DNA of 64,000 bases. It comes from Azolla caroliniana. Lineage: Eukaryota > Polypodiophyta. The stretch spans positions 124,001-188,000 of the forward strand of contig JBHGNT010000040.1 of NCBI GenBank assembly GCA_043228905.1. Direction: 5' to 3'. The notes beneath the pieces were generated by a model that was not told the origin of the DNA, searched no databases, and was given only the letters and a program-made list of their open reading frames with translations. The translations under genes were made by a program, and so were the position numbers. Below are positions 26,842 to 38,690 of this stretch, piece after piece; the first letter of the stretch is position 1; each line of letters opens with the position of its first letter.

Positions 26842-29800
26842 ATCACACGAGCCAGGTATGACAATTTTAATTTACTCACGCAATCTTCTCCACTCCCTCC
26901 TCAAATTTGGTAATTTCTTCATGTCTCTCGACCTGAGTTTCAAAATCTTGATATTTTAATTCCATATCATAGCTAGTGTTGTTAGCTTCGATTCGCATGT
27001 TTGAACCCTAAATTCGGATATCACACGAGCCAGGTATGACAATTTTAATTTAGTCACGCTATCTTCTCAACTCCCTCGTCTGATTTACTAATTTCTTCAT
27101 GTCTCTTGACCTGAGTTTCAAAATATGGATTTTCTAATTCCATATCATAGCTAGTGTTGTTAGCTTCGATTCGCATGTTTGAACACAACAATCCCATATC
27201 ACACGAGCCAGGTACGAACATTTTAATTTACTCACGCGCTCTTCTCAACTCCCTCCTCTAATTTGCTAATTTCTTCCTGTCTCTCGACCTGAGTTTCAAA
27301 ATCTTGATTTTTTAATTCCATATCATAGCTAGTGTTGTTAGCTTCGATTCGCATGTTTGAACACAAAAATCGGATATCACACGAGCCAGGTAGGACAATT
27401 TTAATTTACTCACGCGATCTTCTCAACTCCCTCGTCTGATTTACTAATTTCTTCATGTCTATTGACCTGAGTTTCAAAATCTGGATTTTCTAATTCCATA
27501 TCATAGCTAGTGTTGTTAGCTTCGATTCGCATGATTTGAACACTAAAATCCGATATCACACGAGCCAGGTAGGAACATTTGAATTTACTCACGCGCTCTT
27601 CTCAACTCCCTCCTCTAATTTGCTAATTTCTTCATGTCTCTCGACCTGAGTGTCAAAATCTTGATATTTTAATTCCATATCATAGCTAGTGTTTTTAGCT
27701 TCGATTCGCATGTTTGAACACTAAAATCCGATATCACACGAGCCAGGTATGACAACTTTAATTTACTCACGCGCTCTTCTCAACTCCCTCCTCTAATTTA
27801 CTAATTTCTTCATGTCTCTTGACCTGAGTTTCAAAATCTTGATTTTCTAATTCCATATCATAGCTAGTGTTGTTAGCTTCGATTCGCATCTTTGAACACT
27901 AAAATCCGATATCACACGAGCCAGGTATGACAACTTTAATTTACTCACCTGGTCTTCTCAACTCCCTCCTCAAATTTGGTAATTTCTTCATGTCTCTCGA
28001 CCTGAGTTTCAAAATCTTGATTTTCTAATTTCATATCATAGCTAGTGTTTTTAGCTTCGATTCGCATGATGGAACCCTAAATTCGGATATCACACGAGCC
28101 AGGTATGACAATTTTAATTTAGTCACGCTATCTTCTCAACTCCCTCGTCTGATTTACTAATTTCTTCATGTCTCTTGACCTGAGTTTCAAAATATGGATT
28201 TTCTAATTCCATATCATAGCTAGTGTTGTTAGCTTCGATTCGCATGTTTGAACACAACAATCCCATATCACACGAGCCAGGTACGAACATTTTAATTTAC
28301 TCACGCGCTCTTCTCAACTCCCTCCTCTAATTTGCTAATTTCTTCCTGTCTCTCGACCTGAGTTTCAAAATCTTGATTTTTTAATTCCATATCATAGCTA
28401 GTGTTGTTAGCTTCGATTCGCATGTTTGAACACAAAAATCGGATATCACACGAGCCAGGTATGAACATTTTAATTTACTCACGTGCTCTTCTCAACTCCC
28501 TCCTCTAATTTACTAATTTATTCATGTCTCGTGACCTGAGTTTCAAAATCTTGATTTTCTAATTCTATATTACAGCTAGTGTTGTTAGCTTCGATTCGCA
28601 TGTTTGAACACAACAATCCGATATCACACGAGCCAGGTATGACAATTTTAATTTACTCACGCAATCTTCTCCACTCCCTCCTCAAATTTGGTAATTTCTT
28701 CATGTCTCTCGACCTGAGTTTCAAAATCTTGATTTTCTAATTCCATATCATAGCTAGTGTTGTTAGCTTCGATTCGCATGTTTGAACACAAAAATCGGAT
28801 ATCACACGAGCCAGGTATGACAATTTTAATTTACTCACGCGATCTTCTCAACTCCCTCCTCTAATTTACTAATTTCTTCATGTCTCTTGACCTGAGTTTC
28901 AAAATCTGGATTTTCTAATTCCATATCATAGCTAGTGTTGTTAGCTTCGATTCGCATGTTTGAACACAACAATCCCATATCACACGAGCCAGGTACGAAC
29001 ATTTTAATTTACTCACGCGCTCTTCTCAACTCCCTCCTCTAATTTGCTAATTTCTTCCTGTCTCTCGACCTGAGTTTCAAAATCTTGATTTTTTAATTCC
29101 ATATCATAGCTAGTGTTGTTAGCTTCGATTCGCATGTTTGAACACAAAAATCGGATATCACACGAGCCAGGTAGGACAATTTTAATTTACTCACGCGATC
29201 TTCTCAACTCCCTCGTCTGATTTACTAATTTCTTCATGTCTATTGACCTGAGTTTCAAAATCTGGATTTTCTAATTCCATATCATAGCTAGTGTTGTTAG
29301 CTTCGATTCGCATCTTTGAACACTAAAATCCGATATCACACAAGCTAGGTATGACAATTTTAATTTACTCACCTGCTCTTCTCAACTCCCTCCTCAATTT
29401 TGCTAATTTCTTCCTGTCTCTCGACCTGAGTTTCAAAATCTTAATTTTTTAATTCCATATCATAGCTAGTGTTATTAGCTTCGATTCGCATGATGGAACA
29501 CTAAAATTGAATATCACACGAGCCAGGTATGACAATTTTAATTTACTCACGCGCTCTTCTCAACTCCCTCCTCTAATTTACTAATTTCTTCATGTCTCTC
29601 GACCTGAGTTTCAAAATCTTGATTTTTTAATTCCATATCATAGCTAGTGTTATTAGCTGCGATTCGCATGATTTGAACACTAAAATCCGATATCACACGA
29701 GCCAGTTATGAACATTTTAATTTACTCACGCGCTCTTCTCAACTCCCTCCTCAAATTTGGTAATTTCTTCATGTCTCTCGACCTGAGTTTTAAAATCTTG

Positions 29801-32800
29801 ATTTTCTAATTCCAAATCATAGCTAGTGTTGTTAGCTTCGATTCGCATCTTTGAACACTAAAATCCGATATCACACGAGCCAGGTATGACAACTTTAATT
29901 TACTCACGCGCTCTTCTCAACTCCCTCCTCAAATTTGGTAATTTCTTCATGTCTCTCGACCTGAGTTTCAAAATCTTGATTTTCTAATTCCATATCATAG
30001 CTAGTGTTGTTAGCTTCGATTCGCATGATGGAACCCTAAAATCGGATATCACACGAGCCAGGTATGAACATTTTAATTTACTCACGTGCTCTTCTCAACT
30101 CCCTCCTCTAATTTACTAATTTATTCATGTCTCGTGACCTGTGTTTCAAAATCTTGATTTTCTAATTCTATATTACAGCTAGTGTTGTTAGCTTCGATTC
30201 GCATGTTTGAACACAACAATCCGATATCACACGAGCCAGGTATGACAATTTTAATTTACTCACGCAATCTTCTCCACTCCCTCCTCAAATTTGGTAATTT
30301 CTTCATGTCTCTCGACCTGAGTTTCAAAATCTTGATTTTCTAATTCTATCTCATAGCTAGTGTTGTTAGCTTCTATTCGCATGTTTGAACACAAAAATCG
30401 GATATCACACGAGCCAGGTATGACAATTTTAATTTACTCACGCAATCTTCTCCACTCCCTCCGCAAATTTGGTAATTTCTTCATGTCTCTCAACCTGAAG
30501 TTTCAAAATCTTGATTTTTTAATTCCATATCATAGCTAGTGTTCTTAGCTGCGATTCGCATGATTTGAACACTAAAATCCGATATCACACGAGCCAGGTA
30601 GGAACATTTGAATTTACTCACGCGCTCTTCTCAACTCCCTCCTCTAATTTGCTAATTTCTTCATGTCTCTCGACCTGAGTGTCAAAATCTTGATATTTTA
30701 ATTCCATATCATAGCTAGTGTTTTTAGCTTCGATTCGCATGTTTGAACACTAAAATCCGATATCACACGAGCCAGGTATGACAACTTTCATTTACTCACG
30801 CGCTCTTCTCAACTCCCTCCTCTAATTTACTAATTTCTTCATGTCTCTTGACCTGAGTTTCAAAATCTTGATTTTCTAATTCCATATCATAGCTAGTGTT
30901 GTTAGCTTCGATTCGCATCTTTGAACACTAAAATCCGATATCACACGAGCCAGGTATGACAACTTTAATTTACTCACCTGCTCTTCTCAACTCCCTCCTC
31001 AAATTTGGTAATTTCTTCATGTCTCTCGACCTGAGTTTCAAAATCTTGATTTTCTAATTTCATATCATAGCTAGTGTTTTTAGCTTCGATTCGCATGATG
31101 GAACCCTAAATTCGGATATCACACGAGCCAGGTATGACAATTTTAATTTAGTCACGCTATCTTCTCAACTCCCTCGTCTGATTTACTAATTTCTTCATGT
31201 CTCTTGACCTGAGTTTCAAAATATGGATTTTCTAATTCCATATCATAGCTAGTGTTGTTAGCTTCGATTCGCATGTTTGAACACAACAATCCCATATCAC
31301 ACGAGCCAGGTACGAACATTTTAATTTACTCACGCGCTCTTCTCAACTCCCTCCTCTAATTTGCTAATTTCTTCCTGTCTCTCGACCTGAGTTTCAAAAT
31401 CTTGATTTTCTAATTCCATATCATAGCTAGTGTTGTTAGCTTCGATTCGCATGTTTGAACACAACAATCCCATATCACACGAGCCAGGTACGAACATTTT
31501 AATTTACTCACGCACTCTTCTCAACTCCCTCCTCTAATTTGCTAATTTCTTCCTGTCTCTCGACCTGAGTTTCAAAATCTTGATTTTTTAATTCCATATC
31601 ATAGCTAGTGTTGTTAGCTTCGATTCGCATGTTTGAACACAAAAATCGGATATCACACGAGCCAGGTATGAACATTTTAATTTACTCACGTGCTCTTCTC
31701 AACTCCCTCCTCTAATTTACTAATTTATTCATGTCTCGTGACCTGAGTTTCAAAATCTTGATTTTCTAATTCTATATTACAGCTAGTGTTGTTAGCTTTG
31801 ATTCGCATGTTTGAACACAACAATCCGATATCACACGAGCCAGGTATGACAATTTTAATTTACTCACGCAATCTTCTCCACTCCCTCCTCAAATTTGGTA
31901 ATTTCTTCATGTCTCTCGACCTGAGTTTCAAAATCTTGATTTTCTAATTCCATATCATAGCTAGTGTTGTTAGCTTCGATTCGCATGTTTGAACACAAAA
32001 ATCGGCTATCACACGAGCCAGGTATGACAATTTTAATTTACTCACGCGGTCTTCTAAACTCCCTCCTCTAATTTGCTAATTTCTTCATGTCTCTCGACCT
32101 GTGTTTCAAAATCTTGATTTTTTAATTCCATATCATAGCTAGTGTCGTTAGCTTCGATTCGCATGTTTGAACACTGAAATCCGATATCACTCGAGCCAGG
32201 TATGACAATTTTAATTTACTCACGCGCTCTTCTCAACTCCCTCCTCTAATTTACTAATTTCTTCATGTCTCTTGACCTGAGTTTCAAAATCTTGATTTTT
32301 TACTTCCATATCATAGCTAGTGTTATTAGCTTCGATTCGCATGATGGAACACTAAAATCGGATATCACACGAGCCAGTTATGAACATTTTAATTTACTCA
32401 CGCGCTCTTCTCAACTCCCTCCTCTAATTTACTAATTTCTTCATGTCTCTCGACCTGAGTTTCAAAATCTGGATTTTCTAATTCCATATCATAGCTAGTG
32501 TTATTAGCTTCGATTCGCATGATTTGAACACTAAAATCCGATATCACACGAGCCAGTTATGAACATTTTAATTTACTCACGCGCTATTCTCAACTCCCTC
32601 CTCAAATTTGGTAATTTCTTCATGTCTCTCGACCTGAGTTTCAAAATCTTGATTTTCTAATTCCATCTCATAGCTAGTGTTGTTAGCTTCTATTCGCATG
32701 TTTGAACACAAAAATCGGATATCACACGAGCCAGGTATGACAATTTTAATTTACTCACGCAATCTTCTCCAATCCCTCCGCAAATTTGGTAATTTCTTCA

Positions 32801-33290
32801 TGTCTCTCGACCTGAAGTTTCAAAATCTTGATTTTTTAATTCCATATCATAGCTAGTGTTCTTAGCTGCGATTCGCATGATTTGAACACTAAAATCCGAT
32901 ATCACACGAGCCAGGTAGGAACATTTGAATTTACTCACGCGCTCTTCTCAACTCCCTCCTCTAATTTGCTAATTTCTTCATGTCTCTCGACCTGAGTGTC
33001 AAAATCTTGATATTTTAATTCCATATCATAGCTAGTGTTTTTAGCTTCGATTCGCATGTTTGAACACTAAAATCCGATATCACACGAGCCAGGTATGACA
33101 ACTTTAATTTACTCACGCGCTCTTCTCAACTCCTTCCTCTAATTTACTAATTTCATCATGTCTCTCGACCTGAGTTTCAAAATCTTGATTTTCTAATTCC
33201 ATATCATAGCTAGTGTCGTTAGCTTCGATTCGCATCTTTGAACACTAAAATCCGATATCACACGAGCCAGGTATGACAACTTTAATTTAC
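26842..33290. repeat. 44-mer HOR, copy 2, truncated after about 36 monomers
   Basis: This segment matches 19,000 to about 25,448 at a constant offset of 7,842 bp. I noticed about five to seven single-base differences in 6.4 kb, including one private to this copy, gctttgattcg near 31,796. Rare markers shared with copy 1 include tttttacttcc (about 24,455 and 32,297), cactccttcc/aactccttcc (about 25,288 and 33,130) and agtgtcgttag. At about 33,290 copy 1 continues cacacgctc, while here the sequence reads cacgcgctattc and the match ends. Confidence 0.87.
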
Positions 33291-33599
33291 TCACGCGCTA
33301 TTCTCAACTCCCTCCTCAAATTTGGTAATTTCTTCATGTCTCTCGACCTGAGTTTCAAAATCTTGATTTTCTAATTCCATCTCATAGCTAGTGTTGTTAG
33401 CTTCTATTCGCATGTTTGAACACAAAAATCGGATATCACACGAGCCAGGTATGACAATTTTAATTTACTCACGCAATCTTCTCCACTCCCTCCTCAAATT
33501 TGGTAATTTCTTCATGTCTCTCGACCTGAGTTTCAAAATCTTGATATTTTAATTCCATATCATAGCTAGTGTTGTTAGCTTCGATTCGCATGTTTGAAC
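33291..33599. repeat. Boundary satellite segment between domains
   Basis: There is no gene here. Less than two monomers separate the break of the 44-mer copy from the 17-mer block. The sequence resembles 26.74-27.0 kb (cgcgctattc, then tccatctcat, then tgatatttt) but changes at about 33,600 to ctaaaatcagatatcactcg, the right-domain type. It is therefore a fusion of left- and right-domain material. Confidence 0.68.
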
Positions 33600-36500
33600 A
33601 CTAAAATCAGATATCACTCGAGCCAGGTAGGAACATTTGAATTTACTCACGCGCTCTTCTCAACTCCCTCCTCTAATTTGCTAATTTCTTCATGTCTCTC
33701 GACCTGAGTGTCAAAATCTTGATATTTTAATTCCATATCATAGCTAGTGTTGTTAGTTTCGATTCGCATCTTTGAACACTGAAATCCGATATCACTCGAG
33801 CCAGGTATGACAATTTTAATTTACTCACGCGCTATTCTCAACTCCCTCCTCTAATTTGCTAATTTCTTCATGTCTCTCGACCTGAGTGTCAAAATCTTGA
33901 TATTTTAATTCCATATCATAGCTAGTGTTGTTAGTTTCGATTCGCATCTTTGAACACTGAAATCCGATATCACTCGAGCCAAGTATGACAATTTTAATTT
34001 ACTGACGCGCTCTTCTCAACTCCCTCCTCTAATTTACTAATTTCTTCATGTCTCTCGACCTGAGTTTCAAAATCTTGATTTTTTAATTCCATATCATAGC
34101 TAGTGTTATTAGCTTCGATTCGCATGATTTGAACACTAAAATCCGATATCACACGAGCCAGTTATGAACATTTTAATTTACTCACGCGCTATTCTCAACT
34201 CCCTCCTCAAATTTGGTAATTTCTTCATGTCTCTCGACCTGAGTTTCAAAATCTTGATTTTTTAATTCCATATCATAGCTAGTGTTGTTAGCTTCGATTC
34301 GCATCTTTGAACACAGAAATCGGACATCACACGAGGCAGGTATGACAATTTTAATTTACTCAGGCGATCTTCTCAACTCCCTCCTCTGATTTACTAATTT
34401 CATCATGTCTCTCGACCTGAGTTTCACAATCTTGATTTTCTAATTCCATATCATAGCTAGTGTTGTTAGCTTCGATTCGCATGTTTAAACACTAAAATCA
34501 GATATCACTCGAGCCAGGTATGACAATTTTAATTTACTCACGCGCTCTTCTCAACTCCCTCCTCTAATTTACTAATTTCTTCATGTCTCTCGACCTGAGT
34601 TTCAAAATCTTGATTTTTTAATTCCATATCATAGCTAGTGTTATTAGCTGCGATTCGCATGATTTGAACACTAAAATCCGATATCACACGAACCAGTTAT
34701 GAACATTTTAATTTACTCACGCGCTCTTCTCAACTCCCTCCTCAAATTTGGTAATTTCTTCATGTCTCTCGACCTGAGTTTCAAAATCTTGATTTTCTAA
34801 TTCCAAATCATAGCTAGTGTTGTTAGCTTCGATTCGCATATTTGAACACTAAATTCCGATATCACACAAGCTAGGTATGACAATTTTAATTTACTCACGC
34901 GCTCTTCTCAACTCCCTCCTCTAATTTACTAATTTCTTCATGTCTCTCGACCTGAGTTTCAAAATCTTGATTTTTTAATTCCATATCATAGCTAGTGTTA
35001 TTAGCTGCGATTCGCATGATTTGAACACTAAAATGAGATATCACTCGAGCCAGGTAGGAACATTTGAATTTACTCACGCGCTCTTCTCAACTCCCTCCTC
35101 TAATTTGCTAATTTCTTCATGTCTCTCGACCTGAGTGTCAAAATCTTGATATTTTAATTCCATATCATAGCTAGTGTTGTTAGTTTCGATTCGCATCTTT
35201 GAACACTGAAATCCGATATCACTCGAGCCAGGTATGACAATTTTAATTTACTCACGCGCTATTCTCAACTCCCTCCTCAAATTTGGTAATTTCATCATGT
35301 CTCTCGACCTGAGTTTCAAAATCTTGATTTTTTAATTCCAAATCATAGCTAGTGTTGTTAGCTTCGATTCGCATGTTTGAACACTAAAATCAGATATCAC
35401 TCGAGCCAAGTATGACAATTTTAATTTACTGACGCGCTCTTCTCAACTCCCTCCTCTAATTTACTAATTTCTTCATGTCTCTCGACCTGAGTTTCAAAAT
35501 CTTGATTTTTTAATTCCATATCATAGCTAGTGTTATTAGCTGCGATTCGCATGATTTGAACACTAAAATCCGATATCACACGAGCCAGTTATGAACATTT
35601 TAATTTACTCACGCGCTCTTCTCAACTCCCTCCTCAAATTTGGTAATTTCTTCATGTCTCTTGACCTGAGTTTCAAAATCTTGATTTTCTAATTCCAAAT
35701 CATAGCTAGTGTTGTTAGCTTCGATTCGCATGTTTGAACACTAAATTCCGATATCACACAAGCTAGGTATGACAATTTTAATTTACTCACGCGCTCTTCT
35801 CAACTCCCTCCTCTAATTTACTAATTTCTTCATGTCTCTCGACCTGAGTTTCAAAATCTTGATTTTTTAATTCCATATCATAGCTAGTGTTATTAGCTTC
35901 GATTCGCATGATTTGAACACTAAAATCCGATATCACACGAGCCAGTTATGAACATTTTAATTTACTCACGCGCTATTCTCAACTCCCTCCTCAAATTTGG
36001 TAATTTCTTCATGTCTCTCGACCTGAGTTTCAAAATCTTGATTTTTTAATTCCTTATCATAGCTAGTGTTGTTAGCTTCGATTCGCATCTTTGAACACAG
36101 AAATCGGACATCACACGAGGCAGGTATGACAATTTGAATTTACTCAGGCGATCTTCTCAACTCCCTCCTCTGATTTACTAATTTCATCATGTCTCTCGAC
36201 CTGAGTTTCACAATCTTGATTTTCTAATTCCATATCATAGCTAGTGTTGTTAGCTTCGATTCGCATGTTTAAACACTAAAATCAGATATCACTCGAGCCA
36301 GGTATGACAATTTTAATTTACTCACGCGCTCTTCTCAACTCCCTCCTCTAATTTACTAATTTCTTCATGTCTCTCGACCTGAGTTTCAAAATCTTGATTT
36401 TTTAATTCCATATCATAGCTAGTGTTATTAGCTGCGATTCGCATGATTTGAACACTAAAATCCGATATCACACGAGCCAGTTATGAACATTTTAATTTAC

Positions 36501-38690
36501 TCACGCGCTCTTCTCAACTCCCTCCTCAAATTTGGTAATTTCTTCATGTCTCTCGACCTGAGTTTTAAAATCTTGATTTTCTAATTCCAAATCATAGCTA
36601 GTGTTGTTAGCTTCGATTCGCATGTTTGAACACTAAAATCAGATATCACTCGAGCCAGGTAGGAACATTTGAATTTACTCACGCGTTCTTCTCAACTCCC
36701 TCCTCTAATTTGCTAATTTCTTCATGTCTCTCGACCTGAGTGTCAAAATCTTGATATTTTAATTCCATATCATAGCTAGTGTTGTTAGTTTCGATTCGCA
36801 TCTTTGAACACTGAAATCCGATATCACTCGAGCCAGGTATGACAATTTTAATTTACTCACGCGCTATTCTCAACTCCCTCCTCTAATTTGCTAATTTCTT
36901 CATGTCTCTCGACCTAAGTGTCAAAATCTTGATATTTTAATTCCATATCATAGCTAGTGTTGTTAGTTTCGATTCGCATCTTTGAACACTGAAATCCGAT
37001 ATCACTCGAGCCAAGTATGACAATTTTAATTTACTGACGCGCTCTTCTCAACTCCCTCCTCTAATTTACTAATTTCTTCATGTCTCTCGACCTGAGTTTC
37101 AAAATCTTGATTTTTTAATTCCATATCATAGCTAGTGTTATTAGCTTCGATTCGCATGATTTGAACACTAAAATCCGATATCACACGAGCCAGTTATGAA
37201 CATTTTAATTTACTCACGCGCTATTCTCAACTCCCTCCTCAAATTTGGTAATTTCTTCATGTCTCTCGACCTGAGTTTCAAAATCTTGATTTTTTAATTC
37301 CATATCATAGCTAGTGTTGTTAGCTTCGATTCGCATCTTTGAACACAGAAATCGGACATCACACGAGGCAGGTATGACAATTTCAATTTACTCAGGCGAT
37401 CTTCTCAACTCCCTCCTCTGATTTACTAATTTCATCATGTCTCTCGACCTGAGTTTCACAATCTTGATTTTCTAATTCCATATCATAGCTAGTGTTGTTA
37501 GCTTCGATTCGCATGTTTAAACACTAAAATCAGATATCACTCGAGCCAGGTATGACAATTTTAATTTACTCACGCGCTCTTCTCAACTCCCTCCTCTAAT
37601 TTACTAATTTCTTCATGTCTCTCGACCTGAGTTTCAAAATCTTGATTTTTTAATTCCATATCATAGCTAGTGTTATTAGCTGCGATTCGCATGATTTGAA
37701 CACTAAAATCCGATATCACACGAACCAGTTATGAACATTTTAATTTACTCACGCGCTCTTCTCAACTCCCTCCTCAAATTTGGTAATTTCTTCATGTCTC
37801 TCGACCTGAGTTTCAAAATCTTGATTTTCTAATTCCAAATCATAGCTAGTGTTGTTAGCTTCGATTCGCATGTTTGAACACTAAATTCCGATATCACACA
37901 AGCTAGGTATGACAATTTTAATTTACTCACGCGCTCTTCTCAACTCCCTTCTCTAATTTACTAATTTCTTCATGTCTCTCGACCTGAGTTTCAAAATCTT
38001 GATTTTTTAATTCCATATCATAGCTAGTGTTATTAGCTGCGATTCGCATGATTTGAACACTAAAATGAGATATCACTCGAGCCAGGTAGGAACATTTGAA
38101 TTTACTCACGCGCTCTTCTCAACTCCCTCCTCTAATTTGCTAATTTCTTCATGTCTCTCGACCTGAGTGTCAAAATCTTGATATTTTAATTCCATATCAT
38201 AGCTAGTGTTGTTAGTTTCGATTCGCATCTTTGAACACTGAAATCCGATATCACTCGAGCCAGGTATGACAATTTTAATTTACTCACGCGCTATTCTCAA
38301 CTCCCTCCTCAAATTTGGTAATTTCATCATGTCTCTCGACCTGAGTTTCAAAATCTTGATTTTTTAATTCCAAATCATAGCTAGTGTTGTTAGCTTCGAT
38401 TCGCATGTTTGAACACTAAAATCAGATATCACTCGAGCCAAGTATGACAATTTTAATTTACTGACGCGCTCTTCTCAACTCCCTCCTCTAATTTACTAAT
38501 TTCTTCATGTCTCTCGACCTGAGTTTCAAAATCTTGATTTTTTAATTCCATATCATAGGTAGTGTTATTAGCTGCGATTCGCATGATTTGAACACTAAAA
38601 TCCGATATCACACGAGCCAGTTATGAACATTTTAATTTACTCACGCGCTCTTCTCAACTCCCTCCTCAAATTTGGTAATTTCTTCATGTC
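33600..38690. repeat. 17-mer HOR, period 3,032 bp, about 1.7 copies
   Basis: Copy 1 is about 33,600-36,631 and copy 2 is 36,632 to about 38,690. Shared rare features are acacgaaccag (34,689 and 37,721), aaaatgagatatc (about 35,031 and 38,063) and ttactgacgcg units. Differences I noticed include cgcgctc/cgcgttc near 36,684, which creates ACGCGT, ctgagtgtc/ctaagtgtc near 36,913, attttaattt/atttcaattt near 37,378, gcatattt/gcatgttt near 37,870, and ctccctcct/ctcccttct near 37,947. Within copy 1, gaggcagg units recur near 34.3 and 36.1 kb. Confidence 0.8.
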
